Position numbers and translations under genes: made by a program | Assembly: GCF_020711235.1 (NCBI RefSeq) | Contig: NZ_JAJFAV010000004.1 | Coordinates: forward strand, 372,001 to 436,000 | Direction: 5' to 3' | Source of the DNA: Hymenobacter sp. 15J16-1T3B | Lineage (GTDB): Bacteria; Bacteroidota; Bacteroidia; Cytophagales; Hymenobacteraceae | Length of the DNA stretch: 64,000 nt | Notes under the pieces: model-generated | What the model was told of the DNA's origin: nothing | Databases searched by the model: none | Seen by the model: only the letters and a program-made list of their open reading frames with translations | Shown here: positions 35,757 through 47,154 of the stretch, piece by piece | Numbering within the stretch: position 1 is the stretch's first letter | How the letters are laid out: each line of letters opens with the position of its first letter

Positions 35757-36704
35757 TTATTGCACCACCAAGCGGCGCGTTACGGCGCCTTGGGCGGCTT
35801 CGAGGCGGAGCACGTACACGCCGGCGGGCAGGCCGTGCAAGTCGATGCGGCGCGAGCCGGCTTCGGAGCTACGGCCCTGGCGCAGTACGGTGCGGCCCAG
35901 GGCGTTGGTCACGGTGTAGGGCGCGCGCAGTACGGCCGCGTCGGTGCGGGCATCAAGGGTGAAGACGCCGTCGGGGCTAGGGTTGGGGAACGGGGCCAGC
36001 TCGGGGTTGCGCCGGGCTTCCTGGGCCGCCGTGGCCACCGAGCCCACCGTGGTGAAGTCGTCGAGCGTGAGCACGTTGCCGGCCGTCAGGTTGCCGTCGA
36101 GGGCGCCGGAGAAGGCAATGACGTGGATGGAGTCCGGCGCGAGGTTGCTCACGTACTGCAGCGGCACTTGCAGCTGGGTGTAAGTGGGTTTGGCTTCGAG
36201 CAGGTAGGTTTCGCCCAAGGCCAGGATGGTGGAGCGCCCGTTGATGTAGCGGGTCAGAAACACCAGGATGGACGCCGAGTCCTGCGCCACGTTGTTGCCG
36301 GTGAGCTTGTAGTGAACCTGCAGGGCCTGCGGGCGGCTGGTGAAGGGCATGCCCGCGCCGTCGCTGGCGCCGCCGGGGTTGCCGCTGACGTGGATGCGGG
36401 TGCCCAGAATCAGAATGCCCGGGTAGAGAATGGGCGTGCTGAAGATGTTGATGGCCTTGGTTTCCAGGCGGGCGGCAAACGAGCCGGTGTGCGCGTCGGG
36501 GGACTTGGTAACGGCGCCTACCACCAGCGGAATGGGGAAGGAGGCCTGCAGCAGGTCGTCGGTGTTCTGCCAGTTCTGGGGCCGCTCGGCGGCGCCGGCG
36601 CCGGTCCAGGTTTCGAAGCCACCGTTGGGAATGGGCGCCGACTGGGCCAGCGCCGCCGTGGCGGCGCTGGCGAGTAGGGCCAGGGAGAGTAGCAAGCGTT
36701 TCAT
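35757..36704 (-). CDS. T9SS type A sorting domain protein
   Basis: 315 residues, signal peptide MKRLLLSLALLASAATAALA. The body begins PIPNGGFETWTGAGAAERPQ NW-like, a form typical of jelly-roll carbohydrate-binding-like modules in Bacteroidota surface proteins, with strands ending in VLTLDDFTTVGS. The last ~80 residues are a T9SS type A sorting domain (PFPNPSPDGVFTLDA, LGRTVLRQGRSS, GLPAGVYVLRLE). No catalytic domain is visible. The protein should be surface-exposed. A -7-like box GAACTTTG (36738-36745, minus) lies 34 bases upstream and an intrinsic terminator lies downstream, so it is a single-gene unit. Confidence 0.85.
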   Translation of the reverse strand: MKRLLLSLALLASAATAALAQSAPIPNGGFETWTGAGAAERPQNWQNTDDLLQASFPIPLVVGAVTKSPDAHTGSFAARLETKAINIFSTPILYPGILILGTRIHVSGNPGGASDGAGMPFTSRPQALQVHYKLTGNNVAQDSASILVFLTRYINGRSTILALGETYLLEAKPTYTQLQVPLQYVSNLAPDSIHVIAFSGALDGNLTAGNVLTLDDFTTVGSVATAAQEARRNPELAPFPNPSPDGVFTLDARTDAAVLRAPYTVTNALGRTVLRQGRSSEAGSRRIDLHGLPAGVYVLRLEAAQGAVTRRLVVQ

Positions 36705-36863
36705 AGCGGTAGGGGTGAACGGGGTGTTTGTCTGCCGCAAAGTTCCGCTGCCCCCGCCCCGCGCACAATCACATCTTCGGGGGAGAGGAAGTAGGAGGCC
36801 AAGAGCTGTTAGCCCGATAACTTCTGCCCTCAGCCCCTGGCTAACGCCCAAGCCCAATACCGC

Positions 36864-37646
36864 CTACCCCCTTGCCCGCATGCCCATGCTCAGGGGCCAG
36901 GCCAGCACGGCCCCGGCCAGCAGCCCGCCAATGTGGGCGGCGTGGTCGATGCCGGGCTGCAGGCCGGTGGCGAAATTGGCCCCCACGATGTAGAGCGTAT
37001 GCACAAACAGCGCCGCCCGCGCCGAGCGGCTGAGCCGGGCCGCGTTGGTGGCCGTAAGGGTGAGCATGGCTCCGTACAGCCCGAAAATAGCTCCCGAGGC
37101 GCCCACGCTGTTGACCCAGCCCGCGTGCCAATACAGGCTGGCCAGGCTGCCGCCCAGGCCGCTGAGCAAGTAGGCCAGCAGCAGCCGGGTGCGCCCCACC
37201 AGTGGCTCCAGCAAAGCCCCGATGACGAGCAAGGCGTAGGTGTTGAGCAACAGGTGAGCCACGCCGCCGTGCAGCACGCAGGCCGTCAGCAGGCGCCACC
37301 ACTGCCCGCGCGCCACCAGCGGGGTGAAGTTGGAGCCCCAGGCAATGAGGTCCTGCCCGCTGGGCTGCAGCGCATCCACGCCCGAGGCCACCATGAGCAG
37401 AAACACGAGCAGGTTTAGCCCGGCCAGGCTCAGCGTCACGGCCACGCTGCCCAGGCCGGGCACCGCCGTGGCCGGAGCCGGCCGCGGGGGCGGCTCCGGC
37501 GCGGGTACCTGCCCGCGGCGGCGCAGCTCGGCCCAGGCCGCCTCCACCAGCGCGGGCTGAAACGCGCCCGGGTGCTGGGTGAGGTAGAGCAGCTCCGCGT
37601 CGGTTTTGCGGGCGAAAGCGTCGGCCAGGGAAGAGCTGGGTTCCAT
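36864..37646 (-). CDS. Rhomboid family intramembrane serine protease
   Basis: 260 residues from MEPSSSLADAF. A cytoplasmic N-terminal ~60 residues is followed by about six transmembrane segments. Rhomboid motifs: LLTACVLHGGVAHLLLN, catalytic Ser184 in NSVGASGAIFG, and catalytic His238 in DHAAHIGGLLAG. It cleaves membrane-spanning substrates within the bilayer; the substrate is not known. The gene diverges from the small hydrophilic protein at 37780. The N-terminal part (ELLYLTQHPGAFQPALVEAA) looks like a small helical domain of unknown purpose. Confidence 0.92.
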   Translation of the reverse strand: MEPSSSLADAFARKTDAELLYLTQHPGAFQPALVEAAWAELRRRGQVPAPEPPPRPAPATAVPGLGSVAVTLSLAGLNLLVFLLMVASGVDALQPSGQDLIAWGSNFTPLVARGQWWRLLTACVLHGGVAHLLLNTYALLVIGALLEPLVGRTRLLLAYLLSGLGGSLASLYWHAGWVNSVGASGAIFGLYGAMLTLTATNAARLSRSARAALFVHTLYIVGANFATGLQPGIDHAAHIGGLLAGAVLAWPLSMGMRARG

Positions 37647-37779
37647 GCCGTTGGGGCCCTCCACAAGCCTGCCAAGCCGCCCCGCTGCGCCAACTTGGCA
37701 AGCCCGGCCGTAGGAACCGCCCCGGCAACCTGCCGTATAGCCAGTACCATTCTTTCGCACCCAACCCCACACCACGGCC

Positions 37780-38139
37780 ATGACACCCGACCCGATCCAA
37801 GACGAGCCCTACAACCAGGAAAGCAACGCCCGCCCCACCGGCCGCCAGTACGAGGCCGAAGCCACCGCCTCCGGCCAGCCCAGCAGCGAGCAGGAACGCC
37901 AGCCCCAAGGCCGCTTTGGCATGGGCGACCGGATGAACGTGCAAACCGGCGACAACGCCGACGACAACTCCGGCAGCGGCGGCAACGTGAACGGCAACCC
38001 CACCAAAGGCCACAACGTGGCCCGCGGCACCCACTACGACGCGCCCGGCAACGCCGCCGAAGGCGACGTGGGCGGCAGCACCGCCTCGGCCGGCACCGGC
38101 ACCTCAGCCGGCCAGCCCGGTCAGGTCCCCGGACTATAA
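37780..38139 (+). CDS. Small disordered hydrophilic protein 1
   Basis: 119 residues, no signal or hydrophobic segment, rich in Gly, Asn, Gln, Asp, Ser and Thr (for example DNADDNSGSGGNVNGNP). No family recognised. Its composition fits an intrinsically disordered, hydrophilin-like protein, a type often linked with desiccation or osmotic stress, but this is inferred from composition only. It heads a run of three such genes on the plus strand, separated from the second by a hairpin repeat at 38146-38218. Confidence 0.65.
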   Translation: MTPDPIQDEPYNQESNARPTGRQYEAEATASGQPSSEQERQPQGRFGMGDRMNVQTGDNADDNSGSGGNVNGNPTKGHNVARGTHYDAPGNAAEGDVGGSTASAGTGTSAGQPGQVPGL

Positions 38140-38145
38140 TTCAAC

Positions 38146-38218
38146 GGTGAAGTGGTGAAGAGCGAAGTTGTGAATTGGCCAAATACCCTTTCACAATTTT
38201 ACCCTTCACCACTTCGCC
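38146..38218. repeat. GGTGAAG hairpin repeat, copy 1
   Basis: Arms 38146-38174 and 38190-38218 (29 bases each) pair with a few mismatches around a 15-base loop. The arm starts GGTGAAGTGGTGAAGAGCGA. A second copy with the same kind of arms lies at 38735-38806. Both flank the small hydrophilic genes and lie 3' of a stop codon, so they may end or stabilise transcripts. Confidence 0.7.
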
Positions 38219-38261
38219 AATTGACTTTGCCGCACTTCACTTTCCCACACCACCCACTGCT

Positions 38262-38474
38262 ATGAACAAAGGACAAGGCAATTCGACCAACCAGGAGAGC
38301 AGCGGCGCCGATAAAGTCGGCGTGGCCAACAGCGGCCAGAACCAGTTTCCGCTGAAAAAAGACGCGCAAGACGCCACCAAGCGGCAGGATAAGCAGCAAG
38401 GCCCGGCCAGCGCCGGCTCGCAGGTGCGCGACGAGGCCAAGCAGCTGCGCCGCAACGACAACGCCACCGATTAA
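38262..38474 (+). CDS. Small disordered hydrophilic protein 2
   Basis: 70 residues from MNKGQGNSTNQESS; the longer open frame upstream runs through the hairpin repeat and is not used. Composition is dominated by Gln, Asn, Lys, Asp, Ser and Ala (NQFPLKKDAQDATKRQDKQQ), with no hydrophobic stretch. No family recognised. It starts 123 bases after the first small gene and is followed by a third after 33 bases. Expression as a stress-type set is a guess. Confidence 0.6.
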   Translation: MNKGQGNSTNQESSGADKVGVANSGQNQFPLKKDAQDATKRQDKQQGPASAGSQVRDEAKQLRRNDNATD

Positions 38475-38507
38475 GGTCGGCTTTCCCCACCCACTCCCAC
38501 CTGCATC

Positions 38508-38729
38508 ATGAGCCAGAACCAAAAGAACTCCGACCAAGGCGCCAAAGGCAGCAGCCAGCGCGGCGGCCGGCTTTCGGCCGACCAGCAAAACCAGGGCGGC
38601 GGCCAAGACAACGAAAAGCGCCACAACCAAAGCCAGCCCAAGGGCGAAACCACCAAGTACCCCAACGGCGGCCTCTCGCGCAGCTCCGCCAACGACGGCG
38701 GCACCATCGAGGACAGCAACAACCGCTAG
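38508..38729 (+). CDS. Small disordered hydrophilic protein 3
   Basis: 73 residues (MSQNQKNSDQGAKGSSQRGG then RLSADQQNQGGGQDNEKRHN), almost free of hydrophobic residues; Gln, Asn, Gly and Ser dominate. It shares the overall style of the two genes upstream but not an alignable sequence. No family recognised. It lies 33 bases after protein 2 and is probably co-transcribed with it; the hairpin repeat at 38735-38806 follows its stop at once. Confidence 0.6.
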   Translation: MSQNQKNSDQGAKGSSQRGGRLSADQQNQGGGQDNEKRHNQSQPKGETTKYPNGGLSRSSANDGGTIEDSNNR

Positions 38730-38734
38730 GCAAC

Positions 38735-38806
38735 GGTGAAATTGTGGAGGGTGAAGTGGTGAATAGGAGCACATCCTTTCACAACTTCACCCTTCACAAT
38801 TTCACC
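38735..38806. repeat. GGTGAAG hairpin repeat, copy 2
   Basis: Arms 38735-38763 (GGTGAAATTGTGGAGGGTGA, then AGTGGTGAA) and 38778-38806 pair almost perfectly around a 14-base loop. It is related to the copy at 38146-38218. It begins 6 bases after the stop of small protein 3 and ends 9 bases before the next gene. Confidence 0.7.
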
Positions 38807-38814
38807 CACAACCA

Positions 38815-40080
38815 ATGCGCCGGTTTTTTGCCCTTGCCCTGCTGTTGAGTGCCGCGCCTCCGGCGGCGCAGGCGCAGCTAGCCAACCCGCTGAAGCAGCT
38901 GCTGCGTCGCGACACGGCGGCCGTGATGCGCCAGGTGCTGCACAATCCGGCCGCTTACCGGCTGCAGATTGTCTATACCCAGATTCAGCGGGATGAGCAG
39001 GGACGATCCTCGTTTAAGTCGTTTACCTACCGGCTTCGGCCCAAGGAGTACTTCTACCCGGCCAGCACCGTGAAGCTGCCCACGGTGGCCGCGGCGCTAC
39101 AGAAGCTGCAGCGCCTACACCTAGAGCGAGAAATGCCGCTGCGCATCGACTCGACCTTTGCCGGTCAAACCCGCGTGCTGCTCGACAGCACCGCGCCCGG
39201 CCGGCGGCCCACCATCGGGCAGTACGTGCGCAAGATTTTGCTCGTCAGCGACAACGACGCCTTCAACCGGCTCTATGAATTTGTCGGGCAAGCGGAGCTG
39301 AACCAGGACCTGAGGCATTGGGGCCTGCCGGGCACCCGCATCATTCACCGCCTCTCGGTGGGCGACAAAGAGCCCGGCTCGCGCCACACCAACTCCTTCA
39401 CGTTCTTTGCCGATTCGACGGGCGCGGCGGTGCGCTACCAACAGCCCGCCGCTTTCAACGATGCCCCGCTGCCCGTGCTGCCGGCCGTGGCGCCGCGGGT
39501 GGGCCGGGCCTATCTGAGCGGTGAGCAGCGCATCGAGCAGCCCCTGGATTTCAGCGACAAGAACTTTTTCCCGCTGGCCGAGCAGCAACAGGTGCTGCGG
39601 GCCCTGCTGTTTCCGCAGTTCGTGCCGGCTACGCAGCGTTTCGACCTTGCGGCCGCTGACTACGCCTTCCTGCGCAAGTACCTGCGCCTGCCGCCCCGCC
39701 AGAGCCGGTACCCGCGCTACGATGCCGCGCACTACCCCGACAACTACGCCAAGTTTCTGCTCGTGGGCGGGCCGCCGGCGGCCTTGCCCGAGGGCGTGCG
39801 CATCTACAACAAAATCGGGCAGGCCTACGGCTTCCTCATCGACAACGCCTGCATCGTCGACTCGCTGCGCGGGGTGGAGTTTCTGCTTTCGGCCGTCGTG
39901 TATTGCAACGAAGACGAGGTGCTCAACGACGACCACTACGACTACGACACCGTGGGCCTGCCCTTCCTGCGCCGCCTGGGCCAGCTGGTGTACCAGTACG
40001 AGCTGACGCGCACCGATGAGCGCCGCCGCCAGCAGGTGCGGACGTATTGGGCGGCGCAGCAGGAGCGGGCCGAACCCTGA
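38815..40080 (+). CDS. Serine hydrolase, beta-lactamase/transpeptidase-like
   Basis: 421 residues with a signal peptide (MRRFFALALLLSAAPPAAQAQ). Class A-like active site: SxxK at Ser84/Lys87 (YPASTVKLPTVAAAL) and SDN at 145-147 (ILLVSDNDAFNRLYEFVG). The third motif (KTG equivalent) is probably replaced by IYNKIGQAYGF, where Lys-Ile-Gly stands for KTG. The long C-terminal part is unlike small class A lactamases. It may act on peptidoglycan or a beta-lactam; an esterase role is possible. A VanX-type dipeptidase gene follows 19 bases on, so a joint role in peptidoglycan turnover is likely. Confidence 0.85.
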   Translation: MRRFFALALLLSAAPPAAQAQLANPLKQLLRRDTAAVMRQVLHNPAAYRLQIVYTQIQRDEQGRSSFKSFTYRLRPKEYFYPASTVKLPTVAAALQKLQRLHLEREMPLRIDSTFAGQTRVLLDSTAPGRRPTIGQYVRKILLVSDNDAFNRLYEFVGQAELNQDLRHWGLPGTRIIHRLSVGDKEPGSRHTNSFTFFADSTGAAVRYQQPAAFNDAPLPVLPAVAPRVGRAYLSGEQRIEQPLDFSDKNFFPLAEQQQVLRALLFPQFVPATQRFDLAAADYAFLRKYLRLPPRQSRYPRYDAAHYPDNYAKFLLVGGPPAALPEGVRIYNKIGQAYGFLIDNACIVDSLRGVEFLLSAVVYCNEDEVLNDDHYDYDTVGLPFLRRLGQLVYQYELTRTDERRRQQVRTYWAAQQERAEP

Positions 40081-40099
40081 GCGGCGGTAACTTGCCCCC

Positions 40100-40768
40100 A
40101 TGCCCGCCCGATTTTTCGTTCTGCTTAGCTTCTGCGCCTTGGCCGCTACCCCGCAATCCGGTCCCGCCCGCGTCACCGAGCCCGCCGAGTACCGCCGGCA
40201 GGTGCACCAGGACCCGCGCCAGGAGCTGGTCGACCTGGCCCGCTTCATTCCCGGCCTGCGGCTCGACATCCGCTACGCCACGACCCACAACCTCACCGGC
40301 CAGCGCATCTATCCCGAGGCCGCCGCTTTCCTGCGCCGGCCCGTGGCCGAAGACCTGCGCCGCGCCCAGCAGACGCTAGCCCAGCAGGGCTACGCGCTCA
40401 AAATCTACGACGCCTACCGGCCCTACGCCGCCACCGTGCGGCTCTACGAGGCCCTGCCCGACCAAACCTACGCCGCCCCGCCCACCCGCGGCTCCAAGCA
40501 CAACCGCGGTTGCTCCGTCGACGTGGGCCTGGTCGACCTCAACACCGGCCAGGACGTGGCCCTGCCCACCGACTTCGACGCCATGACGCCCGCCGCCCAC
40601 TCCGACTACCAGCAGCTGCCCGCGGCGGCCCTGCAGCACCGCGCCATCCTGCACCGGGCCCTGCAGCAGCACGGCTTCAAGAACTACGCAGCCGAATGGT
40701 GGCACTTCGACCACGAGGGCTGGGAGCAATACCCGTTGCTTGATCTGCCCTTCAGTGCCCTGCGCTGA
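40100..40768 (+). CDS. M15 family D-alanyl-D-alanine dipeptidase (VanX/DdpX-like)
   Basis: 222 residues, a short signal-like N-terminus (MPARFFVLLSFCALAATPQS). The zinc ligand motif of M15D is clear: SKHNRGCSVDVGLVDL (His and Asp) and EWWHFDHEGW (Glu base and third His). RYATTHNLTGQRIY and KIYDAYRPYAATVRLYE also match the family. It cleaves D-Ala-D-Ala, either in peptidoglycan recycling or as a nutrient; no vancomycin-resistance partner genes (vanA, vanH) are nearby, so resistance is not implied. A TAACTTGC box ends 4 bases before the ATG, another near-leaderless start. Confidence 0.92.
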   Translation: MPARFFVLLSFCALAATPQSGPARVTEPAEYRRQVHQDPRQELVDLARFIPGLRLDIRYATTHNLTGQRIYPEAAAFLRRPVAEDLRRAQQTLAQQGYALKIYDAYRPYAATVRLYEALPDQTYAAPPTRGSKHNRGCSVDVGLVDLNTGQDVALPTDFDAMTPAAHSDYQQLPAAALQHRAILHRALQQHGFKNYAAEWWHFDHEGWEQYPLLDLPFSALR

Positions 40769-40800
40769 GCGTCTAGGATAGCATTAGCGGGTATTTCAGC

Positions 40801-40885
40801 GTCATCCTGAGCAAAGCGAAGGACCTTGCCCCGTTGAACGAGTCCGTTCTAACGGGGCAAGGTCCTTCGCTTTGCTCAGGATGAC
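40801..40885. repeat. 35-bp perfect inverted repeat between convergent genes
   Basis: Arms 40801-40835 (starting GTCATCCTGAGCAAAGCGAA) and 40851-40885 are perfectly complementary around a 15-base loop. The end GTCATCCTGAG resembles the termini of family B elements, but there is no interior. It is 32 bases after the dipeptidase stop and 32 before the CE15 stop, and would form a very stable bidirectional terminator. Confidence 0.85.
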
Positions 40886-40916
40886 AGACGACTAACAGGC
40901 CTGACAACCCATCGGC

Positions 40917-43346
40917 CTACTGCAGCACCACGCGCTGCGTGTCGACCGAGTCGCCGGTGAAGCGCAGCAGGTACACGCCGGGCTTCAGCTGCCCGCGCGG
41001 GATGCGGAGTGTGCTTTGCTGCTCCACGCGCACCTGCCGGAGCACCCGACCGGTCACGTCCAGCACCTCGATGCGGCGCACGTGCGTGGGGTTGGCGGCC
41101 AGCTTCACGGTCAGGTAGTCGGTAGCCGGGTTGGGGTATACCTCGATGCCCTGCCTGGCCAGCGGATTGGTTGCGGCCGTCACGGCGCAGTTGCTGGCCG
41201 CGCCGCCTTTGCCGCCGATGGAGGCCGTGGAAGCGGCCACCACAAACTTGTCGAGCTGGGTGTTGCCGGCCGTGTGGTAGGCCAGGGTGAGCGTGTGCGG
41301 GCCCACCGTCAGCGGGGTTTCCTTCATTTTCAGCCAGCGCCAGCCGGCCGTGGCGCCCACCTCCTTCACGCTCACGTCGTCGATGTAGTACGTAGTGGCT
41401 ACCTGCCCCATGTCGAACAGGAACGTGGTGGAGGCCAAGGACGCGGTGATGGTCCAGGTTACCTGCTGCCAGGCGGTGCCGATGGTTTGGTCGGCCTGGT
41501 ACTGGGGGGAGCTGGGGCCGGTGGAAAGGCGGATGGAGCCGCCCGCCGCGGCGGCCCGCACCCAGTACGAAATCTGGTACTGCTTGCCGATGGTGGTGGG
41601 GAAGGCCGCGCTGGTCACTTGCACCCGCCACTGGTTGCCGGGCTGCGCGGTGGGGTTGACCACCTTCATCGAGCCGGTGCCGCTGTGGGCGTCGGCCGCC
41701 ACGGTGTTGGCCGTGATGGTGGCGCCGGTGGCGTTGAGAGTGGTCCAGCCGGTCAGGCCGTTTTCAAAACCGGGGTTGGTGGCCAGCTGGCTGGTCACGG
41801 CCTGGAAGGCTTCGTTGTCGACTTTCAGCCAGTAGCCGTACTCCTCCGTGGCCGGCACGTTGATGCGGGCCATCAGGCTGTAGGTGCCAGCGCTGTCGGC
41901 CGTAAAGGGCACGGTCAGGTAGGCCGAAGCCGCGGTGGGGGCGGCGCTGGGGCTGCTGAGGGTGGCGGGCACCCGCACGTAGGAGCCGCCCGAGGCCGAG
42001 GTATCGGCCACGGTGCTCCAGTCGGCGCCGCGCGTGCCGCATTCGGCTTCCAGCCAGTAGCGCTTGCCCAGGGGCTCGGCGGGCAGCACTGGGTTGCCGG
42101 TGCCCCACCAGCGGTACCAGCGCTGGTGGTCGAGCTGCCCGAAAGGGTGCACGGTGATGTTGGTGTTGGCGGCGGTGTTGCCGAGCATAAATTTCTCCAC
42201 GAAGGCCTCGATGGCCGGCTGCTGGGTGCTGGGTACCGCGCAGTGGTTGTGCCCGCCGTCGATGTAGAAGCCGAACCGGTCGGCTATGCCGAAGGTGTTC
42301 CAGACCACGTGCGCGGCCCGGGCCGAGACGTAGGCCGAGGGGTTGGCCAGCCACTCAAAATCGGTGTTGGCCGTCACCAGCAAGGCCCGCGGCGCAATCA
42401 TGGCCATCAGCTCGTGGTGGTCGTGGGGCAGCTTGGCCACGTTGGTGCCCTGAAACTGCTGCATGTCGTCCTTGAACCAGCGGTAGTCCGTGGCACCGAG
42501 CTTTTCCACTGCGCCCAGCGTCTCCGACACGCGCCAGGCCGGGGCCCCGCCGCCGCCCGATTCCTGGGCAATGGTCAGGGCAATCCGCTCGTCGAAGGCG
42601 CCCGAAAACAGGGCCATCTTGCCCGCGTAGGAGCAGCCCGTCACGGCCAGGCGCTGCCGGTTGATGGGCAACTGCGCCTGCACCAGCTCCAGCCCGTCGA
42701 TAATGCGGCTTACGCCCCAGGCCCAGGCGCTGTACTGCCCGGAATTGGCGAGCGTCTGCGAGGGGTAAAGGCGGTAGTAGGGGTCGGTCAGGGCCGGGTT
42801 GCCGTAGGTCGTGACCTGGTTGTGGTTGTACTTGATGGTGGCAATGTTGCGGCTGGTAAACACCGCGGCCGGAATGCTGCCCGTGCCGCTGTTCATGCCG
42901 ATTACGGCTGGAAACGGCCCGGTGCCGGTCGGCAGCGTCACTTCCGAGGTCAGCGTAAGCGTCTGCCCGTTTTCGGTCACCACCACCGTCAGCGTGCCGG
43001 TGCCGGCCGTGGTGCCGGCGGCGTAGCTGGCCGTAATGTTCTGGGGGCGCGGGGGCTTGGTGCCGATTTCGTAGTTCTCGATTTCGGCCCGGATTTCGTT
43101 GCGGCGGCACTCCCAGTCGCTAAAAGCGGTGGAGCGCGCGGAATTGTCGGACTTCATAAACGGGTCCGTCAGCGGCTGCACCACGGGCAGTTGGCTGAAG
43201 CTGGGCAGCACCGGAGCCGCGCAGCTGGCGCCGGTATTTTCGACGCTGTAGACCAGCGGCGGCGTCTGCTGCGCCGCGGCGCGCAGGCCCAATAGGCTCA
43301 GGACCAGGCACAGGGCTCGGGCAGCCATGGTAGATGTTTTCTTCAT
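40917..43346 (-). CDS. CE15-type glucuronoyl esterase with CBM-like domain and T9SS signal
   Basis: 809 residues, signal peptide near residues 1-26 (AARALCLVLSLLGLRAAAQ). The N-terminal alpha/beta hydrolase domain matches carbohydrate esterase 15: nucleophile Ser239 in VTGCSYAGKMALF, Glu262 in IAQESGGGGAPAWR, and catalytic His368 in GGHNHCAVP. The CE15 motif is normally GCSRxGK; here Arg is Tyr. A jelly-roll carbohydrate-binding-like domain follows (NPGFENGLTGWTTLNATGA), and the C-terminus is a T9SS sorting domain (VYPNPATDYLTVK, GVYLLRFTG). CE15 cuts ester links between glucuronoxylan and lignin. The enzyme is exported to the cell surface. Confidence 0.88.
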   Translation of the reverse strand: MKKTSTMAARALCLVLSLLGLRAAAQQTPPLVYSVENTGASCAAPVLPSFSQLPVVQPLTDPFMKSDNSARSTAFSDWECRRNEIRAEIENYEIGTKPPRPQNITASYAAGTTAGTGTLTVVVTENGQTLTLTSEVTLPTGTGPFPAVIGMNSGTGSIPAAVFTSRNIATIKYNHNQVTTYGNPALTDPYYRLYPSQTLANSGQYSAWAWGVSRIIDGLELVQAQLPINRQRLAVTGCSYAGKMALFSGAFDERIALTIAQESGGGGAPAWRVSETLGAVEKLGATDYRWFKDDMQQFQGTNVAKLPHDHHELMAMIAPRALLVTANTDFEWLANPSAYVSARAAHVVWNTFGIADRFGFYIDGGHNHCAVPSTQQPAIEAFVEKFMLGNTAANTNITVHPFGQLDHQRWYRWWGTGNPVLPAEPLGKRYWLEAECGTRGADWSTVADTSASGGSYVRVPATLSSPSAAPTAASAYLTVPFTADSAGTYSLMARINVPATEEYGYWLKVDNEAFQAVTSQLATNPGFENGLTGWTTLNATGATITANTVAADAHSGTGSMKVVNPTAQPGNQWRVQVTSAAFPTTIGKQYQISYWVRAAAAGGSIRLSTGPSSPQYQADQTIGTAWQQVTWTITASLASTTFLFDMGQVATTYYIDDVSVKEVGATAGWRWLKMKETPLTVGPHTLTLAYHTAGNTQLDKFVVAASTASIGGKGGAASNCAVTAATNPLARQGIEVYPNPATDYLTVKLAANPTHVRRIEVLDVTGRVLRQVRVEQQSTLRIPRGQLKPGVYLLRFTGDSVDTQRVVLQ

Positions 43347-43919
43347 TGTACAATGGGAATGGGTAAGAAAAGAGCGGCGGTAGGCGCCAAGCAGGGGCGG
43401 CGCAAGAGGCGGGAGTAGGGTAGGGCAGTGGGGCAATAGGCAGGACAACTAGGAAGGGCTGAAAAAGCAGCGGGCGGCCGGCCCGCGAGAAAAGCTACGG
43501 ATTGGAAAAATTAAATTATGTGGATAAGTATGCGGGGCGCTTTGTCTGACCGATACGCTTCGCGCTGGGCCACATAGGGCAGCCTTGAGGGGAATATAAA
43601 CGCGCTGCCAGCCCGCGCTAGTGGTCTTGCGAGTGTTGTTTAAATGAAAGTATCACAATCGTTTCCGCAAACGATTGTATACTTGGTGGCGCCGAAAACT
43701 GCTATTTCGCCCGGGTGCTTGGTGGCCGTTGGCACTGGGTTAATTCGCAGGATGGTTTTGTCGCAGAATAATCTAATTGCTCCGCTGCTTCGGCAGGCCT
43801 ACTCGTGGTGTGAGGGCCGGGCAAGCAGAGTGACCGTCACAACGGTTGCGTATGAGCTGCCGCAGCCCTCACCTTCATCATTCCGTAACTTCGCCGCCGC
43901 ACCCAATTCCCCATCCGCC
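43347..43919. other. 573-base divergent intergenic region
   Basis: Lies between CE15 (minus) and the GH3 fusion (plus). It is A+T rich around 43500-43530 (AAAAATTAAATTATG), probably the CE15 promoter, contains one exact DnaA-box-like 9-mer (43519-43527), and holds the inverted repeat at 43655-43678. A TAACTTCG box at 43887-43894 could serve the plus gene. An open frame from 43644 runs into the GH3 gene but reads as non-coding until the signal peptide. Confidence 0.5.
43655..43678. promoter_or_regulatory. LacI-type operator-like inverted repeat
   Basis: ACAATCGTTT (43655-43664), spacer CCGC, and AAACGATTGT (43669-43678) form a perfect 10-bp inverted repeat. Each half contains the CAATCG/CGATTG type core seen in operators of LacI-family sugar regulators. 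It lies about 310 bases before CE15 and 240 before the GH3 fusion. No LacI gene is in the window. Confidence 0.45.
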
Positions 43920-47126
<3,207 letters not shown>

Positions 47127-47154
47127 GGACGAAAAGGAGCGGACAAATAAGAAC

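Noticed and set aside
40100-40768. Vancomycin-resistance locus suggested by the VanX-type dipeptidase
   Set aside because: No vanA/vanH/vanR/vanS-type genes nearby; VanX-like dipeptidases are common in recycling.
43519-43527. Exact DnaA-box-like 9-mer TGTGGATAA
   Set aside because: Single copy; no cluster of boxes, no dnaA/dnaN nearby and no AT-rich unwinding array typical of an origin.
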